Translations under genes and position numbers: made by a program
NCBI RefSeq assembly: GCF_029784155.1
Contig: NC_073691.1
Location: forward strand, 131,068,714 to 131,132,713
Reading direction: 5' to 3'
Length of the DNA: 64,000 bases
Source: Uranotaenia lowii
Lineage: Eukaryota; Arthropoda; Insecta; Diptera; Culicidae
Shown: one piece after another, positions 24,741 through 35,005 of the stretch
Position numbering within the stretch: position 1 is the stretch's first letter
How the letters are laid out: each line of letters starts with the position of its first letter
The notes under the pieces: generated by a model
Seen by the model: the letters and a program-made list of their open reading frames with translations, nothing else
Database searches by the model: none
What the model was told of the DNA's origin: nothing

Positions 24741-25312
24741 TAAAGTGAACCAGTTGGTGACCCAGTGTTTCATTTATTTGTGAATAAAAATAAATTTTAG
24801 ATTTAAAATCCTTTTTATTATTTGAAATTCCTAATAGGAATTTCAAAACAACAGAAAATAATTCATCCAATTGGAATAAATAGTAAATGGTTCAATGAAT
24901 AAAGGCTTTTAAAGCTTGTAAATCAAAATAATATTACATTGTGGCAAAAGAAAGTAACTTTGAATCAAAAGAAACTGTTTTTTGTATCAAAGCATCAAGC
25001 ATTATTATTTTGAATCAAAGATTTTTCAAAAGAAAAATTCTGTGAAACAAAAGAAAATGCATTTGAAACACAGAAATTTTTATTCATCTCAAAATCAATT
25101 TTCCTTTGTTTTTGCGGCACTTTCCTTTGAAATAAACAATCTGTTCGCTGCGTGTTGGTATACCAACACATATAAAATAATTTGATATAGCAACACAACT
25201 CACCCACAAGTTAAATGACGCTTACTGACTAACGAGCATTTGGAATGATGCAATTTGCGGCATCTCATCCATGTTTTCATTATTAAAAGATTTTAGTATT
25301 TTTTAGTCAATA

Positions 25313-26669
25313 GGGGAGATGAGGGCATAACAAGCACCCAGGGCATAATAAGCACTCCTTTTTTCTACATAAGTATGTATTTTCTTAAACAAAGTTTCAT
25401 AAGGACTTGTTTCGTACTACCTATAGTATTACTTTTTCACCAAAAAAGAAATACCCTTTTCATCTTTACAGAAATATTTAATAATAATTTTTTTTTTTTT
25501 TTCTTATTATAGAGACTTTCAGCCTTGGGCTGGTTCGTCTCTTTCTAAGCGCACATCTTTCGAAGTAATGATGGCTAGCATCTCACAAATGCTAAAACCA
25601 CCAGACAACAGAAAGTGTACTATGTATGCCATGACCGGGATTCGATCTCATGAACTTTGGCGTAGATGACTTGAACTCTAACCACTACGCCGAAGCCGCT
25701 GGCAATTAATAATAATTAGCTAGGTTCTCAAGTGACGAAAATATTATAATTTTTGAGCACCACCAAATAAGCTTTTATGACCTTTAAATCATCTTGATCT
25801 GGAATGTACGCACTGCAATATGATCTACACATTGTTTCTCAATTTTCAACATCATAAAATTTTCGATTTTTCACTTTAATCAACTTTAAAACGCTTTTTT
25901 ACTTTAATTTGTTCACAAGAGGCGAACTGAGCACTATTAATGAACGCATAATGAGCGTTTTCTGCCGGGGAATCTAGCAGAACCTATTGGTAAGGTATAG
26001 GAGAGGTAATCAGTAGACTCGAGTTCGATTCCTGTTCGAGAGGATTTTCATACCATTCATGATTGATTTTTTTGATTGTTACATTATACGGCTAATAGCA
26101 TCAAAGCATCATCCGTCACACAAAACACCAGAAACATAATGTATGAGCATGTGTTAATTCTTTGAATTCTACAAACAGACCTAGATTATTTTGTTATTGC
26201 TTTGTTTGATGAATCTACGCCTCACCATTTAGTGCAATCATGATCATGAATGATAAATGAAAAAAAATCACCTCGACCAGGAATCGAGCCCGAACCTACT
26301 GATTACCTCTCCGACATCCAACCAATAGGCCAAATCGTCAAGTTAAGCTGTAGTTCTATTATTCAGTTGAGTTCATCGAGTTGAATTCGCTGCTAGATTC
26401 CCCGGAAGAAAACGCTCATCTTGCCTTCATTAATGGTGCTCATACTGCCTCGGGGGGTTTCTCATTATGCCTCTACAGTGACTGGTTTTCAGCTTTCGGC
26501 AAAAATTTTTAAAATGCATTTTTAAACGTTTTTATCTACTTTTTCAAGTTTCATCCAATTAGGCAATGGTGTCTGAACACGAAACAATGATGTAATTCAC
26601 ATATTACAGCTGTTCTCTATGGTTAAATAAGCGTTTTGCTTAAGGTGGCCATTATGCCCTAATCTCCCC
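25313..26669. mobile_element. MITE with GGGGAGATG termini, TA duplication (copy 2)
   Basis: Same family as 260-1309, in the opposite orientation, flanked by TA. A SINE is inserted at 25490-25705; copy 1 shows the empty site. Inside is an inverted pair at about 25980-26050 and 26265-26345, holding 'gaggtaatcagtag' and 'gagttcgattcctg', which resembles a tRNA B box. Confidence 0.8.
25490..25705 (-). mobile_element. tRNA-derived SINE, 12-bp target duplication
   Basis: Read on the minus strand: a tRNA-like head with an A-box-like 'ggcgtagtggttagagtt' and B-box-like 'gagatcgaatcccgg', an unrelated body, the tail 'gggctgaaagtctct' shared with many LINE/SINE 3' ends, then poly(A). TTAATAATAATT is repeated exactly at 25478-25489 and 25706-25717. 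The tRNA fold is degenerate, so this is not a tRNA gene. Confidence 0.88.
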
Positions 26670-26671
26670 TA

Positions 26672-27487
26672 CTCATCTTCGATTGCAATCTAACCACATT
26701 TCCCTGTATTTTTTTAATCTTAACCTCAGCCTTTTGAATATCCCCAACCCGTGTGAAATAAAAAGAAGTGGAAAAAATCAATCGAAATTCTTTGAACTCT
26801 TTTTATTTAAGTTGGTGGTTTTAAAACGGGTCATTTTATCTGTGTTCTATGTTCTCAAATTACTTTTTGGATTTAATATTATAGCTGAGAAACCATCCAG
26901 CCTTGCCCCAGTTGTGAATGGGCGGAAAAATTTCATACGAAACCATGTTGAGTGCATTCAGAATGCGTTCGAGGAAAAAATCAATAAAAAAAACAACAAT
27001 AACTGTTGAGTTGAGTTTTTCAGAGGATTTTGTAGCAAATCTTACAGCTAAAACTATATACTTATTTGAATTATTATTAGGATTAATATAAGGAGGGGGG
27101 CTAACAAATATGCTTTACTCACATTGGCTAACCTCTTTCGCTACACCTCAACAATGTTTTAAGTTTTCAATCATGTGGAATGAATTCTGTCTAAACATAT
27201 TTAATATAAACAATAATATATGGTATTTGAAATAAAAGGTGCAAATACTCACAGTCATAAATAAATTATACAAAAATAATGCAGAAACTGCGAAGTTGCA
27301 AATGTACCACTATCCGACAACCTTAACCAGCTCTTTCAGAGCGCGATTGTCTCCCCAAGTAACCACCCAACAAACCATTACATTTCAGTGCCTATTAGCC
27401 GTATATAATGTTTACAAATGCTGATTGGCCCTGTGGCATTTTAACATCAAATAAGCCCTATATCAGCTTTGATAGTAAATGTCAGTG
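26672..27487. other. Unassigned sequence
   Basis: Contains a 108-codon plus frame (26683-27009) rich in Asn, Lys and Leu with no recognisable motif, and otherwise AT-rich sequence. No splice or repeat signature seen. Confidence 0.4.
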
Positions 27488-30400
27488 CCTACCACCGGCT
27501 TTATAGGGTTTTTTTTTTGTTTATGGGTTTATGAGCGCCTGGCTGACCCGGATCATTTTTCTCGAGTCTTCATGCCAGAGTGACGGGAAAGCGAACTATC
27601 TTTGGCGCAATGCACATTTCAGCGCATTTTCGCGGCACATAGTAAGCTCCGATCGGCATTGAAATTTTGCAACCTTTTTTTGGGTGTAGGTTTAGAATAA
27701 TGTACGTTGAAAGTACTCGATATATCTATAGATCCAAGCGTATTTTTTTTGGAAATTAATCCGAAAAGAAGTGTCGGAAATTGAAAATTTATAGTTAGAC
27801 TTCAGTGCTTCGAAGGTCTTAAAGTGAAGAAAGTGGTGTTTTATCGTTTAGAAGCTTACAAGAAGAACAAAGCATATTTTCCTAATGACCGACACGATGG
27901 GGCCAGCGTTACGCCTCCCGGAACAAACTTGGTGTGCTGATTAGAAGAAGGAACATTCTACACATCCGACGAGCGACAAGGCCCCACTTTTTCTCAGGAT
28001 AAGTACCTTTTTTCATTCTTTTATCTTCTTTTATTTTCGAAATTTATTATGGCTTATAAAATGAAATTATTTTGATAATTTCGATTAGAGAAAACCATAA
28101 TATTGCTAGACATTTTGTTAGCCTGAAATATTTCACGGTCATCATTTCATTTCGTGCAAGCTTGAACGCAAATTTTGGCTCGATGAAAAGTTTCTCGAGA
28201 AACGCAACTTTTGGTTGATTGTTTTGAGAAAGCTTTTGCCGACTTACAGGCGTTTTCAAGCTGGGGCTTCTCACTCTGGATAGGATAGAACAAAATTGTC
28301 ATTGTGCTAGCTCAAATATGACTCTTCTACAAATAAATTATATTTAGCATACGTAGGTAGATTAGCTTAGTAATCATGGCTACTCCATCCTTTACAAGAT
28401 AAGTGTCACTAAGGTTAGACTCATTCAAACAGTTGCATTTATGGACTTTCTCAATTGACATGACTTTCAACTTCATGGAATCTTGATCAAGCGTCAATGA
28501 TTTTAATTATTCCTTATTTTTAGCATTTATTAATTTATTTTAAACGATTAACCTTCTAGTAACGATAGCATCCTGCCAACGACTCATTAAATTCGTATTC
28601 ATGATATTGTTGTAAATTTGATGTATTTAATGATTTCCCAAATGATAAGTCCATTATCATATGAAAATATATTTATATTTTTCTATTATAATATGTTATG
28701 ATTAATTGTGCTCTTATTTACTACTGTATTCTGTTTAGCAAAGTTCATATGAAATGATCATTTTTTTACAGGCTTAAACGAAGAGGTAAGCAAAATAAAA
28801 CATATGTCAACACAAGCAGAAATTGTTAGTGTTAAGCAGAAATTGTTAGTGTTAAAAATTTACTAAGAACTTCTGCTTTTGTTGATAACAATGCATTCGA
28901 TTATTTATTAAAAATAGATATTTAATTCCGGATAAAATGTCCAATACTGCATAGGGAAGAATGACCCTGGTTGTTAAGCTCCCTTGAAAAAAAAACCAAT
29001 ACTGCATCATTGCCTAATCGATTGGAATGATTTAGACTAAAGACTGGACATGAACATGAATATAATTCCACAATAATGTATGACCACAAAAAGTATATCT
29101 AAATAACGACATTACACATCTTCACTATTTTTTTTAAATAAGAAATCGCGAAGGAACTCTACATCTGATATATCTTATATCACATCGAGCAAAAATAATA
29201 TGATTATGTTAATTATTTTTAACTTTCAGCTCCTTCAACCGGCATTTAAATATACTCCAATATATATTACTTTATTTCCATTTTTATCCATTATATTAAT
29301 TTTCATCCATAACATTTTAAACCTATATATTCATTATTGAACTTAACCATTAACTAAATACGTGCCGATCTTCTATTGGATGTATTGGAGTGCTATAGTA
29401 ATAGAATAAGGCAATTATATTTCTTTAGTACTCGAATATATCAACTTTAAAAGATTGAAAGTCTAATCATAATTACACGACCCATTTGGTCATGCGGCTA
29501 TGATTGGGCGGGGCTTATTGACAATGAAAGTAACCTCGGAATGTGCAGCTAGGTCTCTGTCATTCTGAAATGGGTTGCTGGAATTTCAATAGAGCTAACA
29601 CCTCCAGCACCCGCAATTGGACAATTTTAATCAAATAGATTAAAATTGACCCTTTTGCATAACATACCTGCCAGCTCAGGGGGTCGTTGGATGGAACACA
29701 CACACACACACATATGAGCGCCTGGCTGACCCGGAAAGGAAAAACAGAACGGGGGACAGAAGAGGAAAATTTTAAATGAGAGTAGTATAGCTTAGGAAAG
29801 GATAGCGGCAACAGAGCCCGAGGGTTCTGAAGCACCAGTTTAGGGAAGCGTTAAGATAGTGCTCGACGGACTAGGACGGTTGGTGGGCCCCATATGAACT
29901 TCGAGTTAACCCAACCTTCAATTCAACCGAGCAATAGCAGTATGGTATCAAATAATATGATATCATATACTAACGCCTCGATATCGTTGTCAGAAGGGTT
30001 CACTATCTTACCGTAGTTGAATTTTCCCTACCTGTCACCTAACCTTACTCGTTTCCATAAATTTGGATTCTTGCTAGTTTGATTTAAAAATAATCATAGA
30101 TTTGCTAAGTAAAAGATATATTCAAAAGATTGATTTTACGCGACTACACGGTTGTTCGATAACTCAATTAGGATTAATGAAAACAGAATCTAGAAAAGGT
30201 GTCTCTTAAACTCATCCAACAATGAAATGTAAGCTTAAATAGCTATATTGGTATCGTCCACTTAGCAACGGAACAAGAAAAAACAGTGCTGTTAATTAAA
30301 ACCTCATCACTAATTGTGGACAACTTCTCTAACAAACTATAATACTCAATCTACACGATAGGGGTTCAATTCTAATAAACCTAGTGCCTGTTTTTAAATG

Positions 30401-31125
30401 CCCGAAATGAATGATCCTAACTATCTACTCATTCTTGCCTATCGAAATCATATTTTCTATTTTAAACTTCGATTTATGAATTTCAATCCTAACCGAAAAA
30501 TGTATAAATCTACCAAAAGTAAATAAATAAATAAAAACAAATGTCGAAAGTGTATTACAAAATGAAATATCATATTTGTCAAAACAGCATTCCCGTCCAA
30601 TGAGCCTCTAGCTCTTGTAAAATGCTTGATTTAAGAATAAGCCAACGAAATTCATAAACCGCAAATACACACTTTCTAGAGCATTGGGGAGGCGAATACC
30701 ATTACATATACCTAACCTAGCAATACTTGAAACATCCTAATTCTATGAAACTAAACTAGCTAACTACCTTACCAAACAGATTATGCCCTATTGAAAAGTA
30801 TCACTTTAAGACAACAAATTGTGATATTTTCACTGCAAAATTTTCCCATTGTTCAACGGAAGGGAGGGCAAGTGTTTCAACTCCCATTCATCTTATCAAC
30901 ATGGATCATGAAAAATTGGGACACCACTGAACCTACCACTAATTTAATGAAAATAAAGGTGTCCATCGCGCCTTCTAATTTGAGTCATATTATGATCCAT
31001 GCTTGACAAGATGTGTGCAACGAACCTCTCAGGACAATGATAGTAAACCATCATTATCACAAGCATGCACACCGCCGCCGTGACCCATGGGAACCCACTG
31101 TACGGCCTACCACCGGCTTTATAGG
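27488..31125. repeat. 3.6-kb segment bounded by a 20-bp direct repeat
   Basis: CCTACCACCGGCTTTATAGG occurs exactly at 27488-27507 and 31106-31125. Inside, a 22-bp word beginning ATGAGCGCCTGGCTGACC occurs at 27531-27552 and again at 29714-29735, the second after a CA run. The open frames inside are short and unrecognised. The bounds could be a long target duplication around an old retroelement, or a recombined pair of repeats. Confidence 0.5.
30300..30830 (+). repeat. Dispersed repeat, divergent copy of 2940-3440
   Basis: Shares ordered landmarks with 2940-3440 ('cattcccgtccaatgagcct', 'attcataaaccgcaaataca', 'ttggggaggcgaatacca') in the same orientation. Class unknown. Confidence 0.6.
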
Positions 31126-31869
31126 TGTCCTTAAAAAAAACAAAAACAAATTATAATAATTTCCAATCTAGCTTTCTATTCCTGAGGATTTCATAAGCGG
31201 TCAGAATTGTCTTTGGTGTTATAAAAAGGACAAGAAAAGTTATTCAGCCGGTTCTGGCAGGAGATCTAAACGAGCTGCTCAATTTTTGATTGCCAAAAGG
31301 CAACGGTAGACGTCCCCAGAGCTGTCGAGGATCCCTGAGAGCCGTGGAGCAAACAACCTCGTCTCTCATCATGGTAAGCTTGATGCAGTTATGTACGCCC
31401 GGAAGAAACCCACCCTGTTGCTAGCACCCTGTTCTCGGAAGATCAGAGGACACAAACCAAATTTTTCAAAAGCTTTCCTCATAAAAGTATAGTTTATGCT
31501 GCCGATGAAGTTGTGCTGTGAATTAAGCAAGCAAACAACTGATGTATTCTGGAAGAACCTAAAAAACATTATTTTTCGAAAAGTCTATTAAAAAAATAGA
31601 TAAAACTTGTTCACACAAGTTATAAGCTGGATGTTTCCTTTCTTCGATTAACAAGCCTTATTAAAATTATTAGGAAAATAATTTACTTACACATCGAATG
31701 TGATGAAATCTGTTATCTGAATCGGAACTCTTAGTTTTAAATCTATTTATACATCTTTTAATTTTTTTATTGTAACGTTTAAATAGCTCGGGGAGCTGAC
31801 GCTGGAAATGAAAATTAGAGATAGTTTTTGGAGAAGGAAATTTTAATGTTTAGAGTAGGCAGCGTAGTA
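31126..31869. other. Unassigned sequence
   Basis: Slightly GC-richer at 31200-31450, with open frames on both strands (for example 31369-31569 minus, 66 codons) but no recognisable domain. Confidence 0.4.
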
Positions 31870-33007
31870 TACTGCCGCTATTCGCAAGACTGTCCCATAT
31901 GCATTTTCGTCATTTTTCAGTTTATCTCAAAAATCGTTCAAATACAGTTAGTTCTTCAATTTAGACTAAAAACTTTCATAACTTTGTTCTTAACATATAT
32001 GAAAAAAATACCAAGTCATGTCTGTCTCATATGAAATATACCCGCAAAGCTGTCCCATATGTATATTTATACAGAATGCTTCAAAATTGCTTCTCTTATT
32101 AACGTTAATTTTACAAATATTCATTCAATGTGTGCGACAAAATAAGTATTCATTGAAATTGCGAAAGTTAGACTAGATAAAACAGTACAGTAAAGTTAAA
32201 ATAACAATCTCCATAATTTTTACAAGCTAAGTTTAGCCTTATGGGTAAATTCCATCAAACTGTTTTTTTTATTTCACATGAAGCTTATTGGATTGTTCTT
32301 TGTAAAACATGGAAAATACTCAGCTACAAAGCCATATTTTTTAGGTTTTTGTCATGCTGTTACTTGCTGCTTGGACTTTCATAAAATCTATGAACAAAAA
32401 TACGTGTACCTGGTAGCACACGCTTAAGTCATATTGAATTGATTTTTCTCATCAAATATTTGCAGCCAAGATTTCTAAAAGATAATCGACCGAAAAACTT
32501 TCCAAAATATGATGGTACAGGTTGTTTTATTCATGGAACGGGGGGGGGGGATGGAACGTTGTTATTCATTTTATTTTAGACCCACTCAATTCTTACGATA
32601 AACTTTCTTTATCTTTGACTATCTAAACATGTCATAAACATAATTTCAAACTTATTTTTATCAGTAAACCAGTAAAGTGAATAATATAGCGCAGATATAG
32701 GGAATCAAATGATCAACTGACTAAAGAAAAGCCAAATATGGGACAGCTTTGCGAGTATATTTAATCCGCATGCGAAATATACTCGCAAGGCTGTCCCATC
32801 ATTATTTTCTCCTCCGCATCAACAACTTCCAAATCAAAAACACATTGGACGAAATTCTACAACAATTATCTTAATATCTGTGAAGAAAGAAGTAGAAAAG
32901 GTAAAGTTTCAACCGAGAAATCCACGAAAGTTTATAAAAATCTTTAAAGCCGTTTTTATCGGTTCGTTGTTTTTGCATATGGGACAGACTTGCCGGCAGC
33001 GGCAGTA
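31870..33007. mobile_element. TA-flanked TIR element, 1138 bp, with internal copies of its own terminus
   Basis: Starts TACTGCCGCTATTCGCAAGA CTGTCCCATATG and ends with the inverted 'catatgggacagacttgccg…cggcagta', with TA outside each end. The terminal word 'gcaag.ctgtcccatat' recurs inside at about 32020, 32050, 32735 and 32785, in both orientations. A relative of almost the same length is at 40887-42025. No transposase, so probably mobilised by a Tc1/mariner-type enzyme. Confidence 0.85.
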
Positions 33008-33019
33008 TAGTAAGCGATC

Positions 33020-33265
33020 ATGAGACGTTGGTTACATGCACTTCATTATATCCATTCCGGCTGGATATGGACAGAATGCAGTTCAAGATAATAAACCAAC
33101 CCCTCCTGATACCAGTTGGAGGAAGGACAAGGGTGGGTTCGAGACTGGCCTCTACTTACTCCCCAAGCATCTCGTCGACAACTTATGGGACTCGAACCCA
33201 AAAGTTTTTCTTCCCGATACCGGGAATCGAACCCAGTACGTCTGGGTTACCAGACTCGCGTCATA
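33020..33265 (-). mobile_element. Possible tRNA-related SINE or tRNA-like repeat
   Basis: The minus strand reads 'gacgcgagtctggtaaccca' followed by 'gggttcgattcccgg' and, ~40 bp on, 'gggttcgagtccc'. These are two B-box-like words. The block lies directly beside the TA element and has no clear poly(A) or target duplication. It could be a degenerate dimeric SINE. Confidence 0.4.
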
Positions 33266-33930
33266 CTTATACATCTTTTAAATTTTAATGTTTAAATATC
33301 GTTTTGTGATTCTGTATTCGATTTAAGATGATTTAATTATTTAAGCTCTTATGTCCCGCTATTTATGTTTATGAAAATTTCATATGGGAAACGAAATTAT
33401 GTTAAATAAAGGTTCAGTTTCGTTTAGCATGTGGTGGAGTAGGATTCAGCAGCAAGGCAGTTGAGGAAATCAAATTTAACTCTTGATGACATGAACACAC
33501 GTTTAATCAATTTAAGTTTTGTTTAATACGATTCCTATCGTTTTCCCGGTTTTAGGTGTGAATTCCTGTTTTTCTCGATACGTTTTTTAATTCCTGCTGT
33601 TTTCCTATGCGCCTCAATTAAAATCTAATATTTAATCACGAAACTTGTATATACTCGGTACAATCTTTTTGATTTATAAGTTGCTCATGTTGCACCCAAA
33701 CTGTTGAGAATCCTAAAGCTGCATAACCTGAACTAATAGTTAATTGTAACCGACAGGCTGCGTTAAAGTTAATAAATTACAAATTACAAATTACAAATCA
33801 TGTAAGATTTTTCTTAACAGCAAAGAAATAAAAATGTTACTGAAAATTTATCTCAAAGTAGCTCCGTGAAGATTGAAGATCAACAAAACAATGGAAGAGA
33901 GAGCTTCACTCACACATGAGCAATGCTTAC

Positions 33931-34300
33931 CTTGTCTTTCTCACGCAAATTGAATTCCAGCAACGGGAGAGCTTTCCGAATTACCCACACACGCACTGTT
34001 GTACACTTTTCGGTAGTCTTTCTCTTTGAACGACACGGATTCTTCCATGCAATGGGTTGGTTGCCCAGAAAATTCAGCCCTGATTCCACTTTTCCAAAAA
34101 ACACCTTTGCATCCCGTTTGCACGTTCACAAAAACGCACTTCCGCAAGTTCACGACAGAAAGTGACGACTACAAATGTCCACGACTCGATCCGGATCCAG
34201 CGAATTGCACTAATTTAAATTTTTCACTAGCTTACGGATTTTGCTGCCTACACAGAATAATGGCACCAGCCCAACAAGACAGACTGGGATGCGAGAGAGG
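33931..34300 (-). other. Probable 5' untranslated exon of a divergent gene
   Basis: On the minus strand a GC-rich region without AT runs ends at a good splice donor (gagaaagacaag|gtaagc, donor bases at 33929-33930). It lies head to head with FNTB, about 0.7 kb upstream of the FNTB ATG. A 36-codon ATG frame (MEESVSFKEKDYRKV…) runs through the donor end and stops beyond the splice site, so coding is doubtful. The 5' limit is approximate. The rest of the gene, at lower coordinates, was not identified. Confidence 0.4.
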
Positions 34301-34424
34301 ACTGCGCTGAGTTCGGCAAATGCGAGCGCGAGCGAAGGCCGCCATCACCATCGCCAGCGCGCACACACACACGCATACCTTTGTTTTCGAACATACACGC
34401 TTAGAAAATCCGACAGAGAAGTGT

Positions 34425-34860
34425 GTGCACGCTAACTTCTTGACCCCGTAAATGCGTAAAATTGACCCGTAATTGAAAACGTCCCCGATCTTTCAAATAA
34501 AGGGTCATTTTATCGGATCAATATAAATAACCCGGGGCCTTATTTCGAAAAGATCGATTTCCTTCAAGTCTTCGAAACATCTGGTGGCCTGGCAACTGGA
34601 TCTCAAACGTGGAACTACATCGCCGGTGTCATCAAAAGGCGCTAGAAATCGAGTATCGGGAACATTCGATTACCTGATTTAACTATAAATTCAATATAAG
34701 TTAAGATATTTCATGGAAAATCAGGACAATTTAATATATTTAAAGACCATTTTTCAAAACTCAGGACAATTTCAAAAATCAGGACGGTCTTTCGTTTACT
34801 TGTAGGTCTTTCGAAAATCAGGACAAATCCTGATTTATCAGGACACCTGGCACCTCTACT
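34425..34860. repeat. MITE fragments upstream of FNTB
   Basis: 34425-34560 resembles the left end of the 9293-14474 element ('gctaacttcttgaccccgta', 'aattgacccgtaattgaaaa'). From 34690 to 34850 there are repeated 'aaaatcaggacaa' words, similar in style to the 'aaaatcaggca' ends of the hAT-like MITE at 57482-57975. Confidence 0.5.
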
Positions 34861-35005
34861 CACTGTGTGTGTTTACTTTTTACGCATAGCAAAACATATG
34901 GAGTGAAAAATATCAAGTTGGTCTAAAACTTGCTTCTTCATATAATTTAAAAGTAAACTTTCAACCAAACCTTTTGTGATAACTGCAATTCGGAAAAGTT
35001 CTAAA

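Larger units (their letters stand above)
19819..25154. mobile_element. Family E element, copy 2, split by nested insertions
   Basis: The left part (19819-20391) matches 17400-17900 and the right part (24745-25154) matches 18060-18488, ending in 'gcggcac…gctgcgtg'. The middle is interrupted by a hAT-like element (20392-23310) and a piggyBac-like MITE (23350-24740). Removing them restores a copy of about 1 kb, and the bases around each junction agree with copy 3 ('gcggccaggtcgacgaaaac' at ~44206). Confidence 0.8.

Noticed and set aside
25490..25705. A tRNA gene
   Set aside because: The A and B boxes are embedded in a longer unit with poly(A) and a target duplication, and the cloverleaf cannot be completed; it is a SINE.
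33036..33281. Overlapping plus-strand ORFs of 81-86 codons
   Set aside because: They lie over a tRNA-like repeat and differ only in frame, with no domain.
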